Shown here one piece after another: positions 13,229 to 20,542 of a DNA stretch of 40,194 bases (positions are counted from its first letter, which is position 1; every line of letters begins with the position of its first letter). The notes below the pieces were generated by a model. It was not told the DNA's origin. It made no database searches and saw only the letters and a program-made list of their open reading frames with translations. Both the position numbers and the translations under genes were made by a program. Source of the stretch: an uncultured Bacilli bacterium (lineage in GTDB: Bacteria > Bacillota_I > Bacilli_A > RF39 > UBA660); NCBI GenBank assembly GCA_934162325.1, contig CAKPIH010000006.1, positions 1 through 40,194 on the forward strand. Reading direction: 5' to 3'.

Positions 13229-14059
13229 TCAAGATTGTATTTGTTTTGCTTTAATATTTTGCTCCTCCTCTATTTCTTTTAACGATTTATCTGGTGTTGG
13301 TAAATCTTCAGGCATCGTTCCGCCTAATTTTTCAATTGCATCTCTAATTGTTTTGCCAACAGTATAATGAAGTTCAGTTGCCATATCTTCATTTTTTTCT
13401 TTTTGCTTATTTAGTAATGCTTCTGTTTGAGTTATTCTAAAAACGTTAGCACCAAGTTCTTCACTACCCATATTATCTAAAATTTCTTCTCGGTATCTTA
13501 GCTTTTTTCTTTTAGCAATATCGTCGGCACTTTCTCCATTGTATAGGCCTCTGTAACCTGCATTAGTAAATTTATCAAAATTTTTTACTCCCTTTGAGCT
13601 TGCAATTTTATATAAAACTTTATTACCATCTCTTGTTTGTTTTCTTCTATATAATCTTTTCTCGTCCTCACTTAAATTATTATATTCTATTTCTGTTAAT
13701 TCCATTTTTCTAGTTTGAATAGCAAAATATGTTTGTCCTAATGCTACCGCATTATACTTGGGGTTAGCATTTTGAACTATTAAATAACATGCATATCTGC
13801 TTAACTTATAGTCAATAATCACCTTAGAAGAAACACCTGTTTTTACTATTTTGGTGTTTACACCAAAATTGGAATTGATGTTATTATTACTTTGAGAACA
13901 GGCTACTTGTGCTTTTTCTATAACCGCCGAAAAATATCTCCATTCCTTATAACCTAGAATTTGTTGTAATTCTCTTGCCTCCCAATATTCGTTTCCGTAT
14001 TCATCTATATGTTTAATATCGTCAAATATTTTTTCTCTAAATTCTTCTATATCACTCAT
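13229..14059 (-). CDS. dinD: DinD-like DNA-damage-inducible protein
   Basis: DinD of Escherichia coli is an SOS-induced protein of about 274 residues reported to inhibit RecA strand exchange; this one has 276. Family features are clear: YWEARELQQILGYKEWRYF (a BRO-N-like start), DYKLSRYACYLIVQNANP, GQTYFAIQTRKMEL, EDEKRLYRR, NAGYRGLYNGESADDIAKRK, NMGSEELGANVFRITQTE, and GKTIRDAIEKLGGTMPEDLPTP. AAAGGAAG precedes the ATG. The segment FGVNTKIV is encoded by a palindrome (13848-13869) of the same sequence as the surrounding repeats, yet it aligns with the normal HFxxVxKMV stretch, so no insertion is evident. No obvious LexA box was found upstream. Confidence 0.9.
   Translation of the reverse strand: MSDIEEFREKIFDDIKHIDEYGNEYWEARELQQILGYKEWRYFSAVIEKAQVACSQSNNNINSNFGVNTKIVKTGVSSKVIIDYKLSRYACYLIVQNANPKYNAVALGQTYFAIQTRKMELTEIEYNNLSEDEKRLYRRKQTRDGNKVLYKIASSKGVKNFDKFTNAGYRGLYNGESADDIAKRKKLRYREEILDNMGSEELGANVFRITQTEALLNKQKEKNEDMATELHYTVGKTIRDAIEKLGGTMPEDLPTPDKSLKEIEEEQNIKAKQIQS
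13848..13869 (+). repeat. Palindrome R6 inside the dinD coding sequence
   Basis: ATTTTGGTGT and its perfect mirror around TTA, the same core as intergenic R3, R4, R7 and R8. It is in frame and encodes FGVNTKIV of DinD. The spacer and second inverted repeat of the complete unit are absent here. Confidence 0.8.
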
Positions 14060-14089
14060 ATTTTTCTTCCTTTCTTTTATAAAATTTTA

Positions 14090-14170
14090 CTATTTTGGTG
14101 TTTACACCAAAATAGCGTGAAGTCTTTATTTTACTGGTCTCATGCGATTTTGTCCGCATCAACAAAATCG
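14090..14170 (+). repeat. dinD-island palindrome unit R7
   Basis: Inverted repeat one (14090-14115) is CTATTTTGGTGT and its perfect mirror. Inverted repeat two is CGATTTTGT (14145-14153) with ACAAAATCG (14162-14170). It lies 30 bases upstream of the dinD ATG. The gene-free stretch 14060-14598 holds R7, R8, an inverted repeat and a promoter. Confidence 0.85.
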
Positions 14171-14265
14171 TGCATTTTAATCGTTTGAAACTGCCTTTTA
14201 TATATACCTTAATGTGTATTCATTTTGCCATATTACCATGTTCTTTTATTATTGTATGTTCTGCA

Positions 14266-14344
14266 ATTTTGGTGCTTACACCAAAATAGTGTGAAGCCTT
14301 GATTTTACTGATTTCGTGCGATTTTGTTAACGTCAACAAAATCG
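14266..14344 (+). repeat. dinD-island palindrome unit R8
   Basis: Inverted repeat one (14266-14287) is ATTTTGGTG and its mirror around CTTA. Inverted repeat two (14319-14344) is CGATTTTGTT and its mirror. This is the last unit on the right side of the island. Confidence 0.85.
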
Positions 14345-14379
14345 TGTATTTTTAAAATATTTACTCCGTCATTTTAGTG

Positions 14380-14449
14380 TGTAGATTAAGAAGTCACTCC
14401 CCTGTTTTTTATAGATATAACCACACTCTTTCCTACTTCTAAATCTACA
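14380..14449 (-). repeat. Long inverted repeat in the leader of the dinD transcript
   Basis: TGTAGATTAAGAAGT (14380-14394) and ACTTCTAAATCTACA (14435-14449) pair over 15 bases with one mismatch. They enclose 40 bases of comparatively GC-rich sequence including ACAGGGGAGTGA on the minus strand. The promoter just upstream would start transcription at the outer edge of this hairpin. No convincing ORF is inside. Confidence 0.6.
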
Positions 14450-14454
14450 AATTA

Positions 14455-14483
14455 AGTATAATATAAATATATTATGAAGTCAA
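14455..14483 (-). promoter_or_regulatory. Promoter reading into the dinD island
   Basis: TTGACT (14483-14478), 17 bases and TATACT (14460-14455). The start near 14448 coincides with the outer base of the inverted repeat at 14380-14449. The dinD start is about 390 bases downstream, after R8 and R7. Confidence 0.65.
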
Positions 14484-14583
14484 TATTATTTTAATACTTT
14501 TGTTTGTTTTTATATATTTATATATTAACATTTACACTTTATGTTTATAATTTATTATAATGCGTACATATGTATATTAAAAA

Positions 14584-14603
14584 AATAGACTGTTTAGTCT
14601 ATT
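14584..14603 (-). terminator. Terminator of the deacetylase-like gene
   Basis: AATAGACT (14584-14591) pairs with AGTCTATT (14596-14603) around GTTT, followed on the minus strand by a T run. The stop codon of the gene lies in the stem. Confidence 0.8.
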
Positions 14604-15390
14604 CTGTTAGTAGTTTAGATAATGGTACTATGGTGTAGCCTTTACTATTTATATATTTTATTATTATGTCTATGTTTGAAGTATCTTCTAGTAGTATTAT
14701 ACTGCCCCCGGTTAGATTGTTTTTTATATTGTTATAGCCTCCAGTTACTGAAGGTATTACTACGAGCATATTGTTATTGTTACATATGTTTAGATAAGTA
14801 CTATTCTTTTCTTTTAGAAGGCAATACTTAGATTTATTATTACTTAGTTTATTTATTATAATATTATCACTATCTAAGATATCTTTAGTATATACTCCAT
14901 TATTACCATAAGTATATAGTTCTTGTTTTTTTAATTTTTTTATATTAGTATTAGTTATATCTTTATGATTTAGATAGATTGTTATGTTACTGATATTTGT
15001 TATATTTTGTTTTGTCAGGGGATTATATATGACTATTAATGATACTTCATTATTACTATTTCCTTTAACTATGTATTTATCTTTGTTATTTGAAATACTA
15101 CTACTGGGAAGGATATCTTTATAGATAAGAGATTCTTCTCTAAATATTCCTCCTAGTTTCATTTCTTCATAGCTTTTATCTATATCTACTTCTAGACCTT
15201 TTTTACCTGGTACTATAGTGTCATTATCAATAATAGCATTTACTGGAAGTACTTCATAATCTTTTTTTATATCATTTAATTTTATCATTAAGGGATCTTT
15301 ACTATTTAATAAATTCATTACTTTATCTGTATAAAAAAAACTAAAACATACTAATGATATTATGAAGAATATTCTTATTATTTTTTTCAA
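14599..15390 (-). CDS. Exported polysaccharide-deacetylase-like protein, probably without catalysis
   Basis: After a basic start and one membrane segment (IIRIFFIISLVCFSFFYT) the protein is extracellular. The stretches NAIIDNDTIVPGKKGLEVDIDKSYEEMK and YIVKGNSNNEVSLIVIY resemble the N-terminal part of a Firmicutes polysaccharide-deacetylase-like family. The C-terminus GYTIVPLSKLLTE is the usual end of NodB domains. The NodB metal-binding motifs (an Asp-Asp pair and HxxxH) are not visible, so it is probably a non-catalytic relative or a degenerate enzyme. The start is set at a TTG (15390) after AGGTGGT; a GTG three codons earlier overlaps that RBS. The gene is bounded by terminators on both sides and faces the dinD island with its 3' end. 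Confidence 0.55.
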   Translation of the reverse strand: MKKIIRIFFIISLVCFSFFYTDKVMNLLNSKDPLMIKLNDIKKDYEVLPVNAIIDNDTIVPGKKGLEVDIDKSYEEMKLGGIFREESLIYKDILPSSSISNNKDKYIVKGNSNNEVSLIVIYNPLTKQNITNISNITIYLNHKDITNTNIKKLKKQELYTYGNNGVYTKDILDSDNIIINKLSNNKSKYCLLKEKNSTYLNICNNNNMLVVIPSVTGGYNNIKNNLTGGSIILLEDTSNIDIIIKYINSKGYTIVPLSKLLTE

Positions 15391-15448
15391 GATTACCACC
15401 TAATAAAATATATGTTTTTGTTTTTAAAAATTAACTAATATAAAATAA

Positions 15449-15471
15449 AACTTAGGAAGTTTTCCTAAGTT
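15449..15471 (-). terminator. Terminator of the flavinylation cluster
   Basis: AACTTAGGAA (15449-15458) pairs with TTCCTAAGTT (15462-15471) around GTT, followed on the minus strand by TTATTTTAT. Confidence 0.8.
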
Positions 15472-15916
15472 ATTTCTTAGCTTGATTTAAAGCATTTTCT
15501 AATGCTTCATACAAAGCGTCTATTTTAATAGTACAACCACTTACTGTGTCAGTATAACCATCATCAGTTAGTTTTACTTTATCTAATCCTTGATTGTCTA
15601 CGACATTCTTTTCTAGGGCTTCTACTTGAGTATACCATTCTCCTACTTTAGAACCATACTCATTACCATACATTCCATAAGCGGCTCCTAGTGTTTTTTT
15701 TGTTGTTTCTACGCCATCTTTTGTATAAGTAGTATCTAGATTAACATCAGTTATTTTGCCATTTTTATCTACTGTTACAATAGCGGTAGCAGTATTATTT
15801 TGTCCTCCATAACTATCGATTGCAGTTCCTGTATAAATTCCTTCTTTATATCCTTTTGAACAACCTGATAATAATGCTAAACCTATTATACTTATTAAAC
15901 ATATCTTCTTTTTCAT
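15470..15916 (-). CDS. FMN-binding-domain lipoprotein (PplA-like)
   Basis: The first 19 residues are a lipoprotein signal ending LLSGC (Cys19), so the protein is tethered outside the membrane. The remaining 130 residues form one FMN-binding domain (GIYTGTAIDSYGG, TAIVTVDKNGKITDVNLD, ending in VSGCTIKIDALYEAL). In extracellular electron transfer of Listeria, PplA carries FMN attached by ApbE at a D-x-x-[ST]-G-A-[ST] site. Here the matching site is D-T-V-S-G-C-T (123-129), with Cys in place of Ala. Because an ApbE gene lies in the same cluster, covalent flavinylation at Thr129 is likely. PplA has two such domains; this protein has one. It is the last gene of the cluster and has its own RBS. Confidence 0.85.
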   Translation of the reverse strand: MKKKICLISIIGLALLSGCSKGYKEGIYTGTAIDSYGGQNNTATAIVTVDKNGKITDVNLDTTYTKDGVETTKKTLGAAYGMYGNEYGSKVGEWYTQVEALEKNVVDNQGLDKVKLTDDGYTDTVSGCTIKIDALYEALENALNQAKK

Positions 15917-15984
15917 ATTGCTTATCCTCCTACTTATACATTATAAAATATTTTTTTATTTTTTTCTAGTCCTAAATTATGTTT

Positions 15985-16251
15985 TTATCTAGTTTTTCTA
16001 TATTTTTTATCCATAGCGTATTCTTTTAGTTTCTTTATAGTAGTTAAACTAGGATGAGTATATTCTTCGTCTGTTATACCATAAGGAGCTAGTTCATATA
16101 ATTCAGGAAATCCTAAATTACCAAGTAATTCAGTGAAAATTTGACTTATTTTGTTTTCTCTTAATGTTTTTTTAGCTCTTTCGGTTTCACTAAATGATGA
16201 AGTTATATCATAATCCTTTTCTTCTGGATTTGTAAATTCTTTAAATTCCAT
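15985..16251 (-). CDS. 88-aa cytoplasmic protein of unknown function in the flavinylation cluster
   Basis: The protein begins MEFKEFTNPEEKDYDITSSF and ends MDKKYRKTR, with no signal peptide or membrane segment. AAAGGAAGGAT precedes the ATG. The middle, KISQIFTELLGNLGFPELYEL, looks like an amphipathic helix pair. It sits between the EetB-like transporter gene (42-base gap) and the FMN-binding lipoprotein gene (68-base gap), so it is probably cotranscribed with both. I do not recognise a family, and a role in flavin transfer is only suggested by position. Confidence 0.6.
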   Translation of the reverse strand: MEFKEFTNPEEKDYDITSSFSETERAKKTLRENKISQIFTELLGNLGFPELYELAPYGITDEEYTHPSLTTIKKLKEYAMDKKYRKTR

Positions 16252-16293
16252 ATTATCCTTCCTTTCTTTGAGTGTTATATATTATACAACATT

Positions 16294-16788
16294 TTAGAGG
16301 TATTTGCTAGCACTATCTAACATTTTTTTAGATATTATGCCTATTACTATACCTGTAGGTATAGAGAATATTAAAAGATATGGTAAATAATACATTACAT
16401 TATAATTATTTAGAAATAATACTCCTACTAGGACTTGACCTATACTATGAAATAAACTTCCTATTATGGATACTCCTATTACTGATAGTTTTGTTTTTTT
16501 AAATAGATACATAGCTATTATACTAAATATGGCTCCAGATAATGAGAAGAAGAAATTAATACCAAAGCCTGTTCTTAGTAAGGCTACGATTAAGACTCTA
16601 ACTAATGATACTGTAATAGCGGTCTTAAAATTATATTCATATAAGGTAAATATTATTACTATATTAGCTAGACCTAATTTTAATCCTGGTATTATATCTC
16701 CTATAAAGGTGAAATAACTTTCTATTATTGATATTACTACACATATAGAGGTTAATATGGCTATCTTTGTTATATCTTTTGTTTTCAT
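16294..16788 (-). CDS. Gx-transporter/EetB-like membrane protein
   Basis: A 164-residue protein with five or six membrane segments. The sequence FTFIGDIIPGLKLGLANIVIIFTLY and VSLVRVLIVALLRTGFG followed by FFFSLSGAIFSIIAMYL are characteristic of the Gx transporter family, which also carries the older label heptaprenyl diphosphate synthase component I. In the Listeria electron-transfer locus the homologue is EetB, thought to help export flavin or quinone precursor. Its ATG shares a base with the stop of the EetA-like gene (TAATG), so they are translationally coupled. Together with ApbE and the FMN lipoprotein this supports a flavin-export role. Confidence 0.8.
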   Translation of the reverse strand: MKTKDITKIAILTSICVVISIIESYFTFIGDIIPGLKLGLANIVIIFTLYEYNFKTAITVSLVRVLIVALLRTGFGINFFFSLSGAIFSIIAMYLFKKTKLSVIGVSIIGSLFHSIGQVLVGVLFLNNYNVMYYLPYLLIFSIPTGIVIGIISKKMLDSASKYL

Positions 16789-17147
16789 TAATATACCACT
16801 CCATCTAAGTCATTATCTTCACTTATTATCTTTACTATTATTTTATTTGGCATACATACTAATGATTTGTTATTAGTATATATATATCCTTCTTTAGAAC
16901 AGATATGTTTATCTGATGTTTCTTCTTTTACTCTTATTTTTTTATTTTTTACTTCTAATATGACATCTCCTAGATATCCTTTTACTGTGTATTCTTTATT
17001 GATATTTAGATCTATTTTTAATATTTCTTTATCTTCATAATATACAACAGCGGTCTTTCCTTCTTTTTTAGTAATATTAATTATTATAAAGAAGATAATT
17101 ATAATTATTAATAATACTCCTACTAACTTAAAATCGTTCTTATTCAT
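16788..17147 (-). CDS. NusG-domain-II (EetA-like) membrane protein
   Basis: One N-terminal membrane segment (about 7-26) is followed by an extracellular domain of roughly 90 residues. The domain shows the NusG domain II pattern: TAVVYYEDKEILKIDL, GDVILEVKNKKIRVKEE, HICSKEGYI and SLVCMPNKIIVKI. In electron-transfer loci EetA has this layout and pairs with the EetB transporter. I set the start at the ATG at 17147, which overlaps the apbE stop by eight bases; an in-frame GTG five codons earlier lacks an RBS. Two cysteines (in HICSKEG and LVCMPN) are kept as in the family. Exact function is not established. Confidence 0.75.
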   Translation of the reverse strand: MNKNDFKLVGVLLIIIIIFFIIINITKKEGKTAVVYYEDKEILKIDLNINKEYTVKGYLGDVILEVKNKKIRVKEETSDKHICSKEGYIYTNNKSLVCMPNKIIVKIISEDNDLDGVVY

Positions 17148-18138
17148 AATTAAAATTATCACTTCTCACTATATTATCTTTATCTATATACCATATTGCT
17201 TCGATATCACTATTGTTATTTACTACTTCTAGTCCTTTATCTACTGGTAATAGATATAAATATGTACTATAAATATCTGCTAGTAGAGAGGATTTTGTTA
17301 TTACGGTTACTGATTTCATATAGTTACTTGGTTTTTTAGTAATAGGATTTATGATATGACTATATCTTATATTATCTATATCACAATATCTTTGATAATT
17401 ACCTGATGTAACTACTGATAAGTTATTTACGTTTACTTTAGTAAAGATATTACTTGTATTATCTGGATTGGTTATTCCTACAACATAGTATTCTTTATTA
17501 TATGCTTTACCTACTTTGACATTACCACCAGCATTTATAATATAATTATTTATATTATTATCTTCCAAATAGTTGCCTACTAGTTCGGTTACATAGCCTT
17601 TAGCTATACCACCTAAATCTAGTTTGATATCATTATACTTGGTATATTTATTATTATCTAGTTTGATATCATTTATATTTATATTTACATCTAATTCTTT
17701 ATTACTTGGCAAGCTATTACATTTATTTATGTATTCTTTCCAAATACCTGTTAAATTACCTGATGCTATATTAAATAAGCCTTCTGTCTTATCATAATAC
17801 TCTATACCTATATTTATGATATCACTTAGTTTTTTATCTATTTCTATTTCTTCATTATTACTTAGTATTTCGTTTAAATAATATACATTTACTATACCAT
17901 CATATTTTTCATATCTATTAGTTAACTTGTTATAACTACTATAAAGATAATCGATATCATTAAAGATATTATCTATTTCTTTTTTATTCTTAGTACTATT
18001 TATTTTTATATTTATATATGTATCCATATAGAAATAGTTTTTACTATATTCTTTATATGTAGTTTTATCTATATATAAGAGTACTAAACTAAGTAATATT
18101 AATACTAATATTATTATATATATATATTTCTTTTTCAT
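17140..18138 (-). CDS. apbE: FAD:protein FMN transferase ApbE, membrane-anchored
   Basis: ApbE moves FMN from FAD onto a Thr or Ser of extracellular flavoproteins. After a membrane anchor (5-23) the catalytic domain shows YMDTYINIKI, LDLGGIAKGYV (173-183), INAGGNV (201-207), TSGNYQRY, HIINPITKKP, and the metal-site segment SSLLADIYSTYLYLL. The length of 332 is normal. It is the first gene of a minus-strand cluster with EetA- and EetB-like genes and the FMN lipoprotein, its likely substrate. AGAGGTAATGAA precedes the ATG. There is no Ndh2-type dehydrogenase and no DmkA/DmkB quinone genes in the window. Confidence 0.93.
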   Translation of the reverse strand: MKKKYIYIIILVLILLSLVLLYIDKTTYKEYSKNYFYMDTYINIKINSTKNKKEIDNIFNDIDYLYSSYNKLTNRYEKYDGIVNVYYLNEILSNNEEIEIDKKLSDIINIGIEYYDKTEGLFNIASGNLTGIWKEYINKCNSLPSNKELDVNININDIKLDNNKYTKYNDIKLDLGGIAKGYVTELVGNYLEDNNINNYIINAGGNVKVGKAYNKEYYVVGITNPDNTSNIFTKVNVNNLSVVTSGNYQRYCDIDNIRYSHIINPITKKPSNYMKSVTVITKSSLLADIYSTYLYLLPVDKGLEVVNNNSDIEAIWYIDKDNIVRSDNFNYE

Positions 18139-18180
18139 TTCATTACCTCTATATATATAATACTATAAAACAGATAAAAA

Positions 18181-18210
18181 AACTAGTACTAAATCCATTT
18201 AGTACTAGTT
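18181..18210 (-). terminator. Strong terminator overlapping the 3' end of the upstream gene
   Basis: A perfect inverted repeat, AACTAGTACTAAAT and its mirror around CC, followed on the minus strand by a seven-T run. The stop codon of the 125-aa gene lies inside the hairpin. Confidence 0.85.
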
Positions 18211-18566
18211 ATATTTAATAATTCATTCTCTTCATATTCTTCGGTATAATTTAATATTTTATTTACTACTTCTTTATAATTATCATTTAGATTGATATCA
18301 TTATTTATTATTCTTTTTTTTAATCCTTTTTTATATTTATTATCATTTATATAGATATACATACATCTATCTATATTTCTTATTATTTTTATATCTTCTT
18401 CATTATCTCCATTACATGAGAAAATTATATCTTTATACCATTCTATTAGATCAATAGACAGATCATCATTATACATGATATCACTATTAATTATATCATC
18501 ATAGTATGGACAACACTTTAATATTTTTTTTACATTAGTTACATCAATAGTAAGTGTTTCAAACAT
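18189..18566 (-). CDS. 125-aa cytoplasmic protein of unknown function
   Basis: The ATG at 18566 follows GGAGG and gives MFETLTIDVTNVKKILKCC; the frame is open ten codons further up but without an RBS. The protein is acidic, Asn- and Ile-rich and helical, with no membrane segment. Cysteines occur as CCPYYDD, FSCNGDNEED and DRCMYIY, which might bind a metal but do not form a standard finger. It is a single-gene unit: promoterless sequence separates it from the surface protein gene and a strong terminator ends it before apbE. No family is recognised. Confidence 0.6.
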   Translation of the reverse strand: MFETLTIDVTNVKKILKCCPYYDDIINSDIMYNDDLSIDLIEWYKDIIFSCNGDNEEDIKIIRNIDRCMYIYINDNKYKKGLKKRIINNDINLNDNYKEVVNKILNYTEEYEENELLNITSTKWI

Positions 18567-18671
18567 AATATCCTCCATATACTTTATTTTCACCATAAGT
18601 ATATCAATAAAATATTATTTTGTAAAGTAATTCGACATATTTAGATTATTTTATTGTTATAAATAGTAATA

Positions 18672-20453
18672 TTAACTTAATGATAACTGATATGGACTAC
18701 TACTTGTACCTGTTCCTGATTTGATAGTTAGTTTAGAATTTAGGTAAAGGACTGGTGTAATACCAATAGGATTAGCTGCACACATACCTGCACCAACATC
18801 GCCATTCAAGTCAACAACCCACGCACTATTACCATTATCGGAGCACGGTGTTAACAACCAATTTAATGTCATTATGGACTTCATCCAATTGTTTGTTGTA
18901 CAAATTTCATCATCATAAGAATTCAATTGTTTTTTGCATTTACTTAAATCAACTGCATAGCCATAATCACTTGAATAAGGAACTGCTATTTTGCCAGTCC
19001 AAGTAGTAGATTGGGTATTATCAAATAATGTTCCACTTACTCTTTCCTTATCATACATCGTCTCTACATATACCATTTCTGAATCATGTCCTCTCATATA
19101 ATATGTTGTTTCTGATATCATATTTTTTGTTGTGTCATTTTTTAAACCTATACTTGTAAAATCACATGCAATTGTTTCTTCTGGTGCATCTTTATAGCAC
19201 GCTCCACTTTTGGCATTCCAATAAAGGCTTCCTCCCACACTCTCACTTTCGTATCCGCTATTTAATAGTTTCATCAAATCAGCATCTGACCAATTATTAT
19301 AACCAGCGTAGCCTTCAACATCCCTCCTATCCCAAGAATAAGAGCCTATTGCACTACCTCTCATTATCTTTACTTTACCATCAAATACACCAATTATACG
19401 CCATGTTTCACATGTTGATGACGATTGATTAGAATAATCAGAACAATTGAAATATATATAGTTATTAGGGTTTGCTCCGTAGTATCTAATATTACCTGCA
19501 TCTATACCAGTAGACATACTACCTTTTCTATCGTTCATAAGTCCTACTGATGGGGCTAGATTATATTTTACACTATTTACTGTGGTTGTTGTTTTAGCAG
19601 CGTTATTATATAAGTTAGTAATCATTTGGGTAGCTGTTACTGGTTTTTTAATATATATTTTTCCTGAAGTAAAACCATCTGTTGATATTATTTTTAATAT
19701 ATGTTCTCCTTCACTTAATGTTTTAAGATAAGACTCTTTAAAGGTAATTATTGTTGATCCTTCAGTTAATGTGTAATTAGAACTATCTACGACTGCATTG
19801 TCTACTCTTACTTCTTTAAATTTATTAAGTGGTGCATTTGATCTTGCTATCTTTGTTCCTGAACCGTTATATGATGATGTATAAGTAGTACCGTCTCCAT
19901 TCGTTAACTCATAAGTGTCAGTTATTTCTGTTACTGTTAATGTTCCTGATAGTGTTTTGTTTATCATTGATGTATTGTTTTCTATATTACCGTCTATATA
20001 TAGATAGAATTTGTAATTTGTTGTACCACTAGTGGATATAGAATCACTATATATAGTAGTACTACCAGTAGAAATGGTACTAAAGTCTCCTTCTTGTACT
20101 ATAGTATTATTCTTTAAAAGAACATATTTTAAGCTAGTACTTTTTAGTTCAGTAGCTATACTGGTTATGTTTAAATTAACTCCATAATTAATAATAGTTC
20201 CTGTTGTATCTTTATTATTAATACTAAATGTTGTTACTTCTCCATCGGTATAGTTAAATACTGGTGATAATGTACTAGTAGATATGTTATTACCACTAGT
20301 AAATATTACATCTGCTAGTTTACCTACATTCATAGTAAGTGATGTATTGCTAGTACTTTTCCATGTAAACCAAGCGTATGTTCCAACACCGCCAACTAGA
20401 GTAATCATTAAAATAAATATTCCTATAATCATATATTTCTTTTCTTTAGTCAT
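18672..20453 (-). CDS. Large multidomain surface protein
   Basis: A signal anchor (about 8-30, ending AWFTWKST) resembles those of TasA/CalY-type exported proteins. Residues 35-180 are a Ser/Thr/Asn-rich beta domain. Residues 206-268 match an X2-type immunoglobulin-like module (KEVRVDNAVVDSSNYTL, SYLKTLSEGEHILKI). The C-terminal half contains ETWRIIGVFDGKVKIMR, a NNWSDADLMKLLNSGY segment, MTLNWLLTPCSDNG and GITPVLYLNS, which recalls DUF6273/FISUMP-like domains with conserved cysteines. It ends in SGTGTSSSPYQLSLS without a sorting signal. The C-terminal half uses more GC-rich codons than the rest. A promoter (20532-20504) lies upstream and GGGTGAG precedes the ATG. Adhesion or glycan binding is a guess. 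Confidence 0.75.
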   Translation of the reverse strand: MTKEKKYMIIGIFILMITLVGGVGTYAWFTWKSTSNTSLTMNVGKLADVIFTSGNNISTSTLSPVFNYTDGEVTTFSINNKDTTGTIINYGVNLNITSIATELKSTSLKYVLLKNNTIVQEGDFSTISTGSTTIYSDSISTSGTTNYKFYLYIDGNIENNTSMINKTLSGTLTVTEITDTYELTNGDGTTYTSSYNGSGTKIARSNAPLNKFKEVRVDNAVVDSSNYTLTEGSTIITFKESYLKTLSEGEHILKIISTDGFTSGKIYIKKPVTATQMITNLYNNAAKTTTTVNSVKYNLAPSVGLMNDRKGSMSTGIDAGNIRYYGANPNNYIYFNCSDYSNQSSSTCETWRIIGVFDGKVKIMRGSAIGSYSWDRRDVEGYAGYNNWSDADLMKLLNSGYESESVGGSLYWNAKSGACYKDAPEETIACDFTSIGLKNDTTKNMISETTYYMRGHDSEMVYVETMYDKERVSGTLFDNTQSTTWTGKIAVPYSSDYGYAVDLSKCKKQLNSYDDEICTTNNWMKSIMTLNWLLTPCSDNGNSAWVVDLNGDVGAGMCAANPIGITPVLYLNSKLTIKSGTGTSSSPYQLSLS

Positions 20454-20503
20454 TTTATACTCACCCTTATAGATTGTTTTTAGTTATTTTTATCTACATT
20501 TAG

Positions 20504-20532
20504 AGTATATCATATTTTTTTATCTTTGTCAT
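20504..20532 (-). promoter_or_regulatory. Promoter of the surface protein gene
   Basis: ATGACA (20532-20527), 17 bases and TATACT (20509-20504), about 50 bases before the ATG. Confidence 0.6.
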
Positions 20533-20542
20533 TATTTCATTA

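Noticed and set aside
14200..14265. LexA (SOS) box upstream of dinD
   Set aside because: GAACA occurs twice, but as direct and not inverted copies, so it does not form the Firmicutes LexA operator.
12326..14344. CRISPR array
   Set aside because: The repeats are palindromic units with irregular spacing from about 90 to several hundred bases, with genes between them, and no cas genes are present.
12326..14344. Integron attC sites
   Set aside because: GTTAAC occurs in some units, but there is no integrase, the units lie in one island of two small genes, and the core sites do not match R'/R'' consistently.
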